Source: Gnetum montanum
Taxonomy: Eukaryota > Streptophyta > Gnetopsida > Gnetales > Gnetaceae
Length of the DNA: 64,000 nt
Assembly (NCBI GenBank): GCA_015680685.1
Contig: MNCI01016384.1
Coordinates: forward strand, 156,017-220,016
Direction: 5' to 3'
Position numbers and translations under genes: made by a program. Below the pieces are notes generated by a model. The model saw nothing but the letters and a program-made list of their open reading frames with translations. It had not been told where the DNA came from and ran no database searches. This document shows, in pieces, positions 21,776-32,560 of this stretch; positions within the stretch are counted from its first letter, which is position 1, and each line of letters begins with the position of its first letter.

Positions 21776-22430
21776 CAAGCTTACTACCCAAGTGGAACTC
21801 CTCCACAACCTTATGAATAATACCAATAGTGGTACCAACCACAATCATGGAGAATACCACCACCAAGGAAATAGTACCCTTATAGGCAACCAGATCCATA
21901 TGGCTACTATGTTCAGCAATTGGTCTTCCCTAGAAGTTCTATAAGTTCGACATCATTCTAGCATCACTATTACCCTCTAGAGTACCACAGAACACATTCA
22001 CCATCTATTTGAGGGGAAAACCCATATCCATATTCATATCATCCTCTACATCCCTCTACACATACACCTCCACCTTTAACCCAATTACCTTCTACTCCAT
22101 CCATGCAGGATGAGATTCCTTCACAGCCATAACAATGAAATGCTACAAGGAATATACACTCACAACTTGTTTTTCAGCTAAGTGGTCTAGATAATCGATT
22201 AAGGAAAAGATCTTTCTTCTGACCCAGTAGTCCTCTTCAACTCTCATAATCTAGTTCGACTTATCATCCTACATCTCCGACACCCTCATCCTTTGCATGA
22301 AACATCTTTGAGTACCCATCAAAATAAGTGTCATCTTGAATCTACATTGTAATGCTAACTCACTTTATTTTTGACTAGATAAAGGTTGGAAATCTTCCTA
22401 CAAAAAGATCTAATCTAGGAAGTCCACTTG
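21776..22430 (+). pseudogene. Family A element 1: C-terminal gag, 5'-truncated
   Basis: Plus-strand family A coding begins here in the middle of gag, corresponding to about 53075 of element 2 (CTACTATCCAAGTGGAGC in the latter, CTTACTACCCAAGTGGAAC here). The text is rich in Pro, His, Ser and Tyr (EYHHQGNSTL, HIHIHIILYIP). It is non-globular and frame-broken. Everything upstream (5' LTR, primer site, gag core) is missing because of the junction with the minus-strand copy. Confidence 0.65.
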
Positions 22431-22860
22431 TTTATCTATAGATCATTGGAAAAGATCCATGCAAGGCTCTTCTTGACTCTATTTTTGGAGTTAATCTCAT
22501 CTCTCATGACATGTACAAGGCTTGGGACCTACCACCCCTTAAGAAGAGCAACATTCATCTACAATTAGTAGATTAGTCAATTACTATCCCTTGAAGATTA
22601 ATAGAGGACATTGTGATCACAATTTGTGGGTGGTCCTATTCTACTAATTTTCTAGTGATCAAGGTGAAAAACTGCAAAGGTAACTTCCCCTTCATTATGC
22701 GAAGGGCTTGGTTAAGCATGGTTGATGCAAGAATGAGTATAAGGAACCTATCTTTAGAAATATCCAAGGAAAATGAGGTAGGCAAGATAGAGAAGAAGTG
22801 TATTCCATGCATTGCATACAATGAAAATGGGTGCAATTCCATGCAAAGGATTTGATCACT
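22431..22860 (+). pseudogene. Family A element 1: aspartic protease
   Basis: Athila-type retropepsin. FGVNLISHDMYKAW stands where the family has DLGxxVNLIP-like residues. Next come LKKSNIHLQLVDQS and IEDIVITICGWSYSTNFLVI. FPFIMRRAWLSMVDARMSI takes the place of the I-x-GRPFL-x-x-x-A-x-I flap motif (Gly replaced by Arg). The tail LSLEISKENEVGKIEKKCIP is open to 22855. The same residues occur in element 2 (53740-54126) and, more distantly, in family B (42730-43040). Confidence 0.75.
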
Positions 22861-23334
22861 CTGAAGTACACACATTAAGGTATGTAATCAATGTATGCAA
22901 GAGATCAAAATTCAAAGCTATCTATATGCAATAGCCACAAAATAGGAGGGAACCTAGTGGTTTATCGCTAACTCAAATAGTAGCACATTATGCATGGAAC
23001 CAATTGAGAAACTAACTTGTGCACATGTTAAAGGCATCAATAAAATTGAACAAGTTCATTCTCAACTCTTTGATGAAGATGATGATACTTATTGGGGAGA
23101 GTTGGAAATCCTTGATCACTTCAAGTAGGAGCCCTTAGAGCTAAAAACTTTACTAGATGGTATAGAGTATGCATTTTTAAAGAATGGTAAATTGATCATA
23201 ATTAATGCCAAACTTGCTCTTGAACAAAAATAAAATTTGTTGAAGGTAGTTAACAAATGGTCAATATCCTTTGCTTGATTATATCCAGAGCTAACAAGAA
23301 TCAATCTAAGGATATGTTAGCATCGCATCTACAA

Positions 23335-24230
23335 AGATCCAACCATGAAGCCTAGAAGGTAGCTGCAAAGGTTGCTGAACCCTAAATTGATGTAAATGGT
23401 CAAAGAGGAAATTAAGCAACTCCTCAAGGTAGGGTTCATCTATCTAATTGCAGATAGTAAGTGGGTCAGTCCACTCATAATTATACGAAACATGGGTTGG
23501 AAATGTTGGGTCTACATCAACTTCAGGCTGTTGAATATGGCAACATTTAAAGATCACTTTCCTTTGCCATTTGTAGATCAAGTGTTAGACACAACATGTA
23601 GGCATTTTTATTATAGTTTCTTGGATGGTTATAATGGCTATAACCAAATCCAAACTGCATCAGAAGATTAGGCCAAGACAACATTCACAAGTCCCTGGGG
23701 AATTTTTGCATTTTGTAAGATGTCATTTAGTTTGTGTAATGCCCCTGCAAAATTTCAACACTTGGTCCTTAGTATCTTCCAAAAATAGATTGGTAGTGGT
23801 GTTAAAGTCTTCATGGATGAATTTTCCACCTATGGAGCTACCTTTGAGCAAGCCTTGAACCAACTTGAGCTAGTACTGAAGAAACAAGCTTATGGCTCAA
23901 CTAGCAAAAGAACCATCTCATGGTCCAAGAAGGCATTATGCTTGGGCATCGAATTTCATAGAAAGGGATTGACGCAGACCCAAAAAAAAAATAAGGGTCA
24001 TTCATGGAATAACACGCCAACTAGAGACCATTATAGATGTTTGGTCATTCCTTGGACACACTGGATACTACCAGTGATTCATAGAGAATTTCTCTAAGAT
24101 TGCAAAGTCATTGGTAGAGTTTACAAAGAAAGATGCACCTTTCATCTAGACCAAGGAATGTGAACATGCATTCCAATAATTAAATTAAAAAATCATAGAA
24201 AAACCAATCCTATGAGCACCAAACTAGTCT
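23335..24230 (+). pseudogene. Family A element 1: reverse transcriptase
   Basis: Ty3/gypsy RT. EEIKQLLKVGFIYLIADSKW leads into VSPL, then WVYINFRLLNMATFKDHFPLPFVDQVLD, with the Y-x-x-LN and HFPLPFID motifs. YYSFLDGYNGYNQI carries the first catalytic Asp. TTFTSPWGIFAF and LCNAPAKFQHL follow. The YxDD-equivalent is FMDEF at about 23810-23824, so the second Asp is Glu here. A shift near 23670-23700 and several stops break it. The thumb/connection region runs to about 24230 (RVIHGIT-like remains, YYQ-FIENFSK). The tight spacing to protease and RNase H matches element 2. Confidence 0.85.
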
Positions 24231-24610
24231 AGACCCTTCCATATCATAATGGATGCATCTAATTACACTTTGGGAGCAGTGCTCATGTAGATGGATGATA
24301 AGAAACATCCATACTATATCCACTGCACAAGTCAAAGCATTGTGGAAGCACAGTTAAATTACACCACCACAGAGAAAGAGTTAATGATAGTGGTATATGC
24401 TCTAGAAAATTCTAGGCACTAGGTGCTTTGTTACAAAGTATTTGTGCATACAGAACACAACGTAATTTTCTTCTTCATGAACAAGCCAATAGTGAGTCCT
24501 CGTGTCATACGGTGGCTTGTGATCTTGCTGGAATTTGACCTTACTATGGTAGAAAGAAAAGGGACTGAGAATGTGGTCATTGACCACCTCTCTCGCTTAA
24601 GATGGAGTAA
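24231..24610 (+). pseudogene. Family A element 1: RNase H
   Basis: FHIIMDASNYTLGAVL gives the first catalytic Asp, and TTTEKELMIVVYAL gives the Glu. FVHTEHNVIFFFMNKP corresponds to the HTDH box, with Glu in place of Asp. VSPRVIRWLVILLEFDLTMV and GTENVVIDHLSRL complete the domain and its tether. The domain is nearly free of frame breaks from 24423 to 24749, longer than most open runs in this element. Confidence 0.85.
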
Positions 24611-25955
24611 TAAAGAGGAGAAGAGCATGCTCTTTAATCAATTTCCAGAAGAACTCCTCTTTATAGGAGCAATAAGTGAACAAATGCCTACAAAAGCAAT
24701 TTGGTATAATAGAATCCTCACATATCTTCTCACTCAAGAGATGCCATAGTTCTTGGATTTTAGGAAGAAGTACCAATTTCTACATCAGGTAAAATACTTT
24801 ATGAAAATCAAAGGACACCATTACAAGGTGTGTGTCGATGGCTTGATTTTTTGGTGTGTCCCTGATGAAGATCAATTGCACATTCTTCAAGATTCTCATG
24901 AAGGACCTTGTAGAGGCCACTATGCAAGGGGATGCATGGCCATGAAAATATTGATGGTAGGATATTATTGGCCTACAATCTTTAGGGATGCCCACTAGTT
25001 TGTCAAGTCTTGTGAACGTTGTAAACAAGATGAGGGGATGACCACTTGCATGGAAGGTTCTCAATAGTGGATTCAACCACTGTAACCTTTTAACATATGG
25101 AGCATTGACTTCATGAGTCCCATCACACCCATGTCCAATGGAGAGGTGTATATTATAGTAGTAATTGACTACTACACAATATGGGCAGAAGCAGCAGCCA
25201 TTACTAATTATACATCATCCACTACTACCAAATTTATATAACAAAATATTGTAAATAGGTTTGGGGTACCACGTTCACTAGTTTCTTATAATAAAACTCA
25301 TTTCACAAGTGCCACCTTTAGAAAGTTAATGCAATGCTTAGGGATAGAACATAAATTAACAATACCTTATCATCCCCAAGCTAATAGTCAAGCAGAGGTA
25401 ACCAACCAGGAGATCACAAAAATACTAATGCAGAGCATTAGCAAATATAGAAAGGATTGGAGTACAAAGCTGAATGATGCTCTCTAGGCTGATCGTTCAA
25501 CTTGGAAACTTCCTATTAGCTATTCTTCCTATGAGTTAGTGTACGGAAAACTTCTAATGCTTCTGATTCAATCTGAGCTTCGAAGACTCTCAACAGCCTC
25601 TAAACTAAATCTTAACCTAAGTCTAGCATAGAAAGAAAGATTAATCAACCTGAATGTGCTAGATGAAAACTAATTAGTGGCCCTATCCTTGAATGAGGTG
25701 AACAAGGTATTTAGTAACCAACATCATGACCTTAGAATCAGAAAAGTAAAACCTCAACTAGGACATAAGGTTCTTTATTGAAGCCCCACACATGTACCCC
25801 AAAAGACAAAATTCCAAACATTGTGGAAGGGACCTTATGTAATTAATCAAACCTTTTCCTCTAGGGCCATGTTAATCTACAAGCCTAAATGCTCAAGTAA
25901 AAAGCAGTTTGTCAACATCCAACAAGTAAAGCTTTTCCTTGAACCTAAATAGGCC
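24611..25955 (+). pseudogene. Family A element 1: integrase
   Basis: The zinc-binding HHCC module is visible: HILQDSHEGPCRGHYARG, then ILMVGYYWPTIFRDAH and SCERCKQD. The catalytic core has IWSIDFMSPITPM (first Asp). SYNKTHF appears where SDNGTHF is usual, so the second Asp is Tyr. YHPQANSQAEVTNQEI retains the Glu. The C-terminal part reads SYELVYGK, LWKGPYVINQTF and KQFVNIQQVKLFLEPK before a stop near 25950. There is no chromodomain, which fits the Athila/Tat group rather than chromoviruses. The enzyme cannot be active. Confidence 0.85.
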
Positions 25956-27600
25956 ATTGTAATTACCACCTTGATGGATGGACAACCACATTCTATTTTT
26001 TAGATCTCCTCCTTCCAACTTAGTCATGAGAGAGATGGCCATCCATGCTAGTAATCCATTTGGCTTCTCAATTTTTCTACCTTTTTTTTTCACGTTTTTG
26101 ATTTTTACAAATTCTTTATTTTTTAAATTTTTCTAATTTTACACCATATTTATTACATTTGAACCTTATTGACTATTTTATACTTTCTTATATATTTTAC
26201 TTTGTTTTGTTTTATTCAAGTGTGATATTTTCTCATTTTTTCTAATAAAGAGTGCTTTATTGTCATAGGACACAGTGCCATTGTTGCTGTTTACTAATGA
26301 TGGTTTGTGCTTAATATGTGATTGTCAATGTCTGGTTTCTATTTTTGAATTTTGATGTCTTATGACTTTGAAATGATTTATTTTTCATGGAATAGGTAGT
26401 GAGTCCACATCATCTGCCCATCCAATGAACTCTATGGTTTTTCTTGTTCTGGGAATTTAAGTTCCCTTCCATTAAAGAAACTTTTAATCAATTACTGACC
26501 TTGGTAGTTTTAGAATTAGGAAGGATTCAAGGTTTGTAATGGGTGTGACTTCAAGGGGACTTAATACTCTTTGTACTCTTCTACTTACTTGAGTGCTTGA
26601 GTTTGTTTCATGAACTTCTTATCATTTCATACCAACCACTAATAGGAAGTCAAATAACTTCATTGCATGGTGTGGTTCCAATTTCAAAAGAAAAGAAAAA
26701 AAAATAATGGGAATTCAAAGAACACCCCTTCAACATGAATAAGTCCTTGCATGGTATGATTCCCATTTCAAAAAAAAAAAAAAAAAACAATGGGAATTCA
26801 AAGCACATCCCTTGGATAAATAAATGGGCTACAAGCACTAGTTATGGGACTCGAACAACATGCACCTATGCCTGAATGTCCCCTTGAACTAAGGCCCTCT
26901 CTTTGAATTCCTACTTCTATTTTCCTCTCTTTGTGGAATGATGGTTGTTTTGTGGAAGTACTCTTGTGTCTTGAGTAAGTGGATCAGTCTTAGAGTGGTG
27001 ATGCAAAGTAATTGATTGATTTTAGTTTGGATTAAGGATGGATATTCTTAGGTCATTTTAAACACAACTTTCATAAGGAACTTCTTATGACCTCAATTTG
27101 GAACTCCATTCCACCTTCTTTATCATCCATCCATGCTACCATAACTCACCTCACTATTGAGTTCTATGTTATGCTCTATGTCTTGGTTTGATGTGTTAGG
27201 ATTCTTGGGTAGATTCCTTTAGGTTGGTCCATAACTTTTCATGACCATTAATTGACTATGGGGCCCATGGACTCTTTAGTTGAGGTTATGTAAGGGAAAA
27301 AGGGGCATGAGCCTGCTATGGGGAGGACCTACTTGCATAGCTCTTGGCTTGGTTAGTTAAGGTTCCTTACCTTTGACATTACCACAATCCTATGTTTCAC
27401 ATATTCCATTGAGTATCCCACTCAGTGCTCTTTCATCTTTCATTTCATTCATCTACCAAATTAATTTTTCTACATTTTTCCAAATTTTTGAGCTTCAACA
27501 CCTTCTTCTTGTGTTTTCATATTGTTCTTGGTCCTTTAAGCTTTCATTTGACCCTAGTTTCATCAAAAAATTCCTTGTATTTTAAAAGCTTGACCAAAGT
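25956..27600 (+). other. Family A element 1: long spacer between integrase and ORF3
   Basis: There is no protein-like frame, yet the stretch is well conserved with element 2 (57240-58830). Shared blocks include GGTAGTGAGTCCA, CTTCAAGGGGACTT, GGAATTC-AAGCACATCCCTT, AACTAAGGCCCT and the GGCTT-TATGGG-AGGACC-ACTTGCAT run. It may be a 3' untranslated region of gag-pol or the upstream part of an internal promoter. Confidence 0.6.
26661..26830 (+). repeat. 84-bp tandem duplication in the element 1 spacer
   Basis: GCATGGTGTGGTTCCAATTTC at 26665 and GCATGGTATGATTCCCATTTC at 26749 begin two units, each with an A-run and then AATGGGAATTCAAAG. The corresponding region of element 2 (about 57945-58040) has one unit, so the duplication is specific to this copy. 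Confidence 0.7.
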
Positions 27601-27604
27601 CAAT

Positions 27605-27767
27605 GGATGTCAATGGTGGTTAATGGCTGTGTCAACGAGGCCTCATTGACACAACCAACCACATCAATGAGACCCCGTTGATGAGGCCTCATTGACACAA
27701 CCAACCACATCAATGATACCCCGTTGATGAGGCCTCATCAATGTAATGTATACATGCTATATATACC
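27605..27767 (+). promoter_or_regulatory. Family A element 1: internal U3-like promoter upstream of ORF3
   Basis: A 46-bp unit beginning AGGCCTCATTGACACAACC is repeated 2.4 times, at 27638, 27684 and 27730. It contains near-palindromic GTCAACGAGGCCTCATTGAC and CATCAATGAGACCCCGTTGATG pairs. The same kind of CAATGAGGCCTCATTG palindromes occupies the U3 of this element's own 3' LTR (31341-31440). A TATA-like CTATATATACC follows at 27758-27767, as in the LTR. I read this as an internal promoter for ORF3. Element 2 has the equivalent region at 58830-58913. Confidence 0.6.
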
Positions 27768-27911
27768 ACCTAGCACTTAGGAATTTTTTGTCATTTTCTC
27801 ATAACACATAGTCAGTTTTTACAATTTTTAGAGCCTAAAACCTTCTAGAGCTCATAACTTCACAATTATTTGTCCAAATCACTTCATTTTTCAACCCAGC
27901 ACTTACCAGAG

Positions 27912-28220
27912 GTAAGATCTTTATTGTGGGGGCCATAAATCTTAAGGTTTCTAATGAAATGTTTTTGAAAATTTTTCAAACTCCCCAAAGGGTTAATAAC
28001 CTTAATAACATAGAAACATCAATATTTTCAAAGATTAATGCTTCCAAAAACCTCTAGGATGGTTTATTAATGATAATACATAAATAAATAATAATTGGAG
28101 TAATTAAATCAACCATAATCACAACTTAGCCAAAGTGTAACAATCTTTAAGAGATAAGGTATCCTAATTATTTCAAGGTTACATAATGTTTGTTAATCCA
28201 TGGTCTCATCATGTTTATAG
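27912..28220 (+). other. Predicted intron in the ORF3 leader, element 1
   Basis: GAG|GTAAGATCTTTATTGTGGGG gives a consensus donor at 27912, and TGTTTATAG|ATG gives an acceptor at 28220 directly before the ORF3 ATG. Element 2 has the same layout (59060-59357), with GG|GTAAG-like and CAATAG|ATG ends and a similar length (309 and 298 bases). The donor region (TTGTGGGGGCCA-AAA) is conserved between copies. Confidence 0.55.
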
Positions 28221-31071
28221 ATGAAACCAAAACAAAAATGCATGTAGGAAGGAGAATCCTTGCAACTATAAGAGAAGTGGCCCAGAATTGGAAGTGGCCA
28301 ACAAGAACAAGGCCAAGAATTACTAGAAGCAATGCATGCAACGAGTCTCTTTGTGAGGAGCCCAAAGTAAAATTTTTCCAAGAGATTCTAGAAGAAGAAG
28401 TGTTGATAGAATAATCCCAAAGAAGAAAAGTGCTTGGACCTACACCAAGGCTTGAGCTCACTTTGACTTAAGCCTACCTTGATATCATTAGGTCTCAAGA
28501 AATTCAATGATCCATTCTTGAAGAGATCAAATTTGGACCATTTTAGAAAAATTCTCCAGAGGATGTTAAGACACAACTACAAGCCTCTCCCATATGGCTC
28601 ATAATCACATCCAGTAGGGAATGGTACATGGAAGAGACATATCTCTTCTGAAGTAGTTGAAGGTCAAGATCCGTTGTGAAAATTAAGGACATTCAAGTGT
28701 CCTACTTAGTAGAAGCTATTGCAAAGGCACTTAGGTTGCCTAACATCGAAACATAGCTGGTAGAACTATCTACAAAAGGTGATCTTGAGGTTAAGAGGGA
28801 GTGGACCTAATGATGCTATGGGGTTGATCGTAAGGAGTATGGTGCACTCAGATCAGCAAAGCAAATTTAGTTCAAGATGGTGGACTGTCACCTCAATCCA
28901 ATGGTAAGGCCAAGCAAGGTAACCACCTTCTCCACCCAAGCATGCACCACTCTAAGCAAGAAATTTCCTATCAACCTTCCACAGCTAATCTACTTAGAGA
29001 TTGAGAAGTGCTTCAAAGAAAATGAACGTGGAAGGAAGACCTTGTCCTTTCCATGACTCATCAAGAAGCTTTACAAAAGGATAGGCATTATTCACTATTC
29101 TAATGAGACCCTTAGGCATGCTCCTTTGGCCTCATGGTTAGAGTTCATGAAAGACAAAATGCTAGCAACAACCTAAGAAGAGGAGTAGCCCCCACCACCA
29201 CCCACTTAGGAAACAACATCGGAGGCTTGTCCACTCATTGAATGTCTACACAAAATTTGAGAAAAACTCTTAAGTAAACAAGAGCAACAAGTAGGAACTG
29301 GTGGGGTAGATCCTTTTGTGTATCGGCTAGTAATGAGTCACCTTAATGAGGGGGCTTGAATAGTTAAGTCGATGGAGAAGGGTGGTCCAATATTCTCTAT
29401 CCAATGACTGTAGCTACCTACGAGGTCAGATCCTAATGCTTAGGAGGTGATAGTGGCATTATCACAACACCATTTATTTCTAGAAATCTCTAGAAATGCC
29501 ACCACTTTCTTAGTGTGCTTAGAGGATGGCGAATAGACAACTATCTTAGTGATGCAACACCATGGGTAGGAAATAGTGGTTGAAGTAGTGGTTGATCGTG
29601 TAGCTAAAGAATTAAATGCATCCATGGAATCTATACCAGATGTATCTACATTGTGAGATGTGCAAACATTTGTAGGCATGGTCAGTGGAAAATTTGACAT
29701 ATCCTAGCATGAAAAGTTGTTGGAACGATTGGTGGAAACTAGGCAACCAACTCTAGACATCTTTGATCTTCTGAAAAACATCACTACTACATAGTCAGAG
29801 TTGCTTAATGAAAGGGGAAAATGCATTATCTTGGAGGGGTAGCTTGAAATGGCCCAAGAAAGAAACCAATGCCTGGCCATGAAGGTTGCCACACTTTGTG
29901 CTTGACTTGGGAATCCTGCAATCCTTAGCCCAATAGTAACAAGAGATGAAGCTTTGAAAAAACTTTAAGAAATATTCCAGAAGGTTGAGGAGGAGGTAGT
30001 AATGACCATCTTCCAATAATCGTTAATTGAAGGCAAAAAATATTCAATTTAGAAGGACTTGAACTAGATGCACTAGGAGAATGGAGCCCTAACTGCACAA
30101 AACTATCATCTGCGAAATGTTGATACTCAAAAGGACCAAATGCAAGAATTTATTCATCAATAGTAGAAGCAAGTTGCTAGGATGAATAAAACATTGAGGA
30201 GATTGATCATAGAGAATCAAAATCTTTCAATGAAGGAAGTGTGTGCCTTGCACCAGAAGTCTACCATCAAAATCATCACCTGGAAGAATGAGGCCCTCAA
30301 ATTTGAGAAAGTGAAGAATCACTACAGGGACTAGGTTGGCCTATAGAAAGAAGTTAATGAAAAACACATCTAGATGATGAAGGAAAAACTGAATGAAGTC
30401 CTCTAGCAACTTCAACAAGAAAGAGGAATGTGGCAACTCATCATTGATGGGATCGACGCCTACAACAAAGTGGAGATCTACTTAAAGGAGTTGAAAATCG
30501 AGGAGATGACAGAGTATATGGAGTTGGCCAATCTCCAATATGCAAACTTAGCAATGTTGACTATTGGATTATCATGGTTAAAATTAGAACAACAAGTGGC
30601 TAGCTTGTATTTGTTATATGAGGTAGAGTTCAAGCACCACAAGGATGCCAAGTAGAAGCTTGAGACTGTAAATGTTAAACTCAAAGTTCTCAAAGCATGG
30701 TTTAGAGACCAACGATCAATCATTGAGAACCTAGCTAGATGGATGAATGACTACCAAGAGCTAAAAGACATAGTCAAGGCATTTGACATTGAACGAAAAT
30801 AGTTCATTGCCTGGTTCATCAATGTGAAGGAGTTGTTCTAGCAATCCTATGTCCTTAGGATGTGCCTATTCCAACCGACATCAATGAAGCTGCATGGATT
30901 GTGCATGATCCTAGGAGTAAGGAAGAGAAAATGAAAGCACTGTTGGATGCTTTTCACCTTCCACTTGAACTTGCAGTAGTAGTAGGATAGCTGCAACCAC
31001 CTCAACTGCTCATGCATGAAGCTGATGAAGGTCCCTTGGAGCCTCAGGAACCACCACCACCGGGGACCATC
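28221..31071 (+). pseudogene. Family A element 1: ORF3 (env-position, coiled-coil protein)
   Basis: This is a decayed ORF of roughly 950 codons between integrase and 3' LTR. It opens MKPKQKCM-stop-EGES. A globular N-terminal half includes YLVEAIAKALRLPNIET, VDRKEYGALRSAKQI, NPMVRPSKVTTFSTQACTTL, FPINLPQLIYLEIEKCFKEN and ERGRKTLSFP-x-LIKKLYKR. The last run resembles, from memory, the 'putative plant transposon protein' domain of Athila-like elements. A Pro-rich linker (near 29185-29210) follows. A long Glu/Lys/Leu-rich region (29980-30900) looks like coiled coil, and the tail is Pro-rich. There is no signal peptide or membrane anchor, so it is not a typical envelope. Stops and at least one shift near 28350 interrupt it. 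The cleanest pieces are 28190-28414 and 30428-30655. Confidence 0.65.
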
Positions 31072-31317
31072 TAATCTTCTCCAACAAGCTTCACACCATT
31101 AAGGAATGTGCTATCTAGTTCTGAAAAGTTGTGTCATGGTGTTCAATTTGTGTCTTGAAAACCAACATTTTTCTAATGTGTGGATCTGTATACCCAGGCA
31201 CTCCATTTTTTTGTCAAGTTAGTTTTTTTTGTTTGAAGAAAAGTTAGTAAATAATCCCATACCTTCCCAATTTTGTAAAAGAACTCAAGGAGGATTTTTC
31301 ATTCAATCATGGATGTA

Positions 31318-32218
31318 TGATGAGTCACATTTAGTTGGCTACATCAATGAGGCCTCATTGACATGGCCTCATTGACTAGGCCTCATCAACGAGGCCCTGT
31401 CAATGCATCTTACCATGCATCGATGAGGCCATGTCAATGAAATGTTTTTTTAGCTATAAATACATGCTTGTAGTTGCATTTATGGTAATGAGAGATTGTA
31501 ATTGTAGCAAATCTCTTGCAGTTTTTCATTTGAAAGTTAGAATGTTTCCGTGAGTGCCTGCAGTAGGAGTCACTGAGTGTACGAATCTTTAGTTGAGCAT
31601 TGTTGTACCTAAGCACGATAGTGTGTGTAATAATAAAGATGAGCTTTTTGATAAACCTTATAGCACTTTGAATAGATTAGCTATTTCAATTATGCATTCA
31701 ATGTTCTTAAATATTTTCCAGTTATTACATTAATGAAGTAATTAAGCAAGATAGATTACAGACATAAATACAACCACTTCAAGTGTAACATGTATTTGCT
31801 TGGTAATCCCAAAAACATTATTGCTTGGTAAACCTAGTAATGTAAAGCTTGGTTACCCAATAGTGGATATGTGGGTTCAGGATGTGTACAGAAAGTGTGA
31901 TTAGTTGATTATGTTAGGATTAGTTAAATTCTAGTTAATTAGTTAATTTAGTTTAGTTAATCTAATTCCTTTTATCTACATTTTGAGCCACAAACTATAA
32001 AACACAAAATGATTAAAATCAGATTCCTTAGTTACACTGAACCATACCAATGAACTTCACAAGTGTAATTGGAAAGATAATGATTGACCTTAATGCTAGA
32101 TTTACTTCATAAAGGAATAGTGCAATAGAAAAAATAAAGTCCATAGAATTTGATCAGATCGTGCATGAACACTTTGTGATTTGTATAGTTGGGTGTAGGG
32201 GTACCTCACTGCTCATCA
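31318..32218 (+). repeat. Family A element 1: 3' LTR
   Basis: Runs from TGATGAGTCACATTTAG to CACTGCTCATCA with TGATGAG...CTCATCA inverted ends. The U3 holds CAATGAGGCCTCATTG palindromes, including a perfect 18-bp one at 31344-31361, then CTATAAATAC at 31455-31464. R/U5 has AATAAAGATGAGC and matches the other three family A LTRs in the window. It abuts interrupted family B LTR sequence at 32219. Confidence 0.85.
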
Positions 32219-32560
32219 AATATTTAATCCATTAATGGAAGAATAAGAAAAAACCATGAGCTTTATTCTATGCACCAACTCTAAACTTTACATTAGCCAA
32301 ATAGTTCTAGGCTACGTAAGTAAGATATCGCCCTAACAAAGTCTAGCTACACTTTTGAAAGTGACAGCTCAAATGCACATATAAATAATAATGAAAATCA
32401 ACTTACCTAAGGGAGAAAAAGCTCATTAGAAATAATAGACATCAAAAGCTTTAATAAAATGAATGCTATATCTAGGTTATATATGAGTGCTCATATTGGG
32501 CATTTATAGTTTTCATGGAACAATGACAAATGTTCTCTAGTATCTAGGCAACAAGGGAGG
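32219..32560 (-). repeat. Family B (minus copy) 3' LTR, distal piece
   Basis: The minus strand reads CTAATGGACCTCCCTTGTTG, AAAACTATAAATGCCC (TATA box), CTCCCTTAGGTAAGTTGATT, GTGTAGCTAGACTTTGTTAG and ACGTAGCCTAGAACTATTTGG. It matches 39320-39690 of the plus family B LTR block by block. It is cut on the left by the family A 3' LTR end at 32218. Confidence 0.75.

Noticed and set aside
23396-25955. Family A element 1 pol as a functional polyprotein
   Set aside because: In-frame stops, frameshifts, FMDEF in RT and loss of an integrase Asp make it non-functional.
28221-31071. ORF3 as a retroviral-type envelope gene
   Set aside because: Position fits, but no signal peptide, transmembrane anchor, cleavage site or fusion peptide can be seen. 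The protein is dominated by a globular domain and coiled coil.
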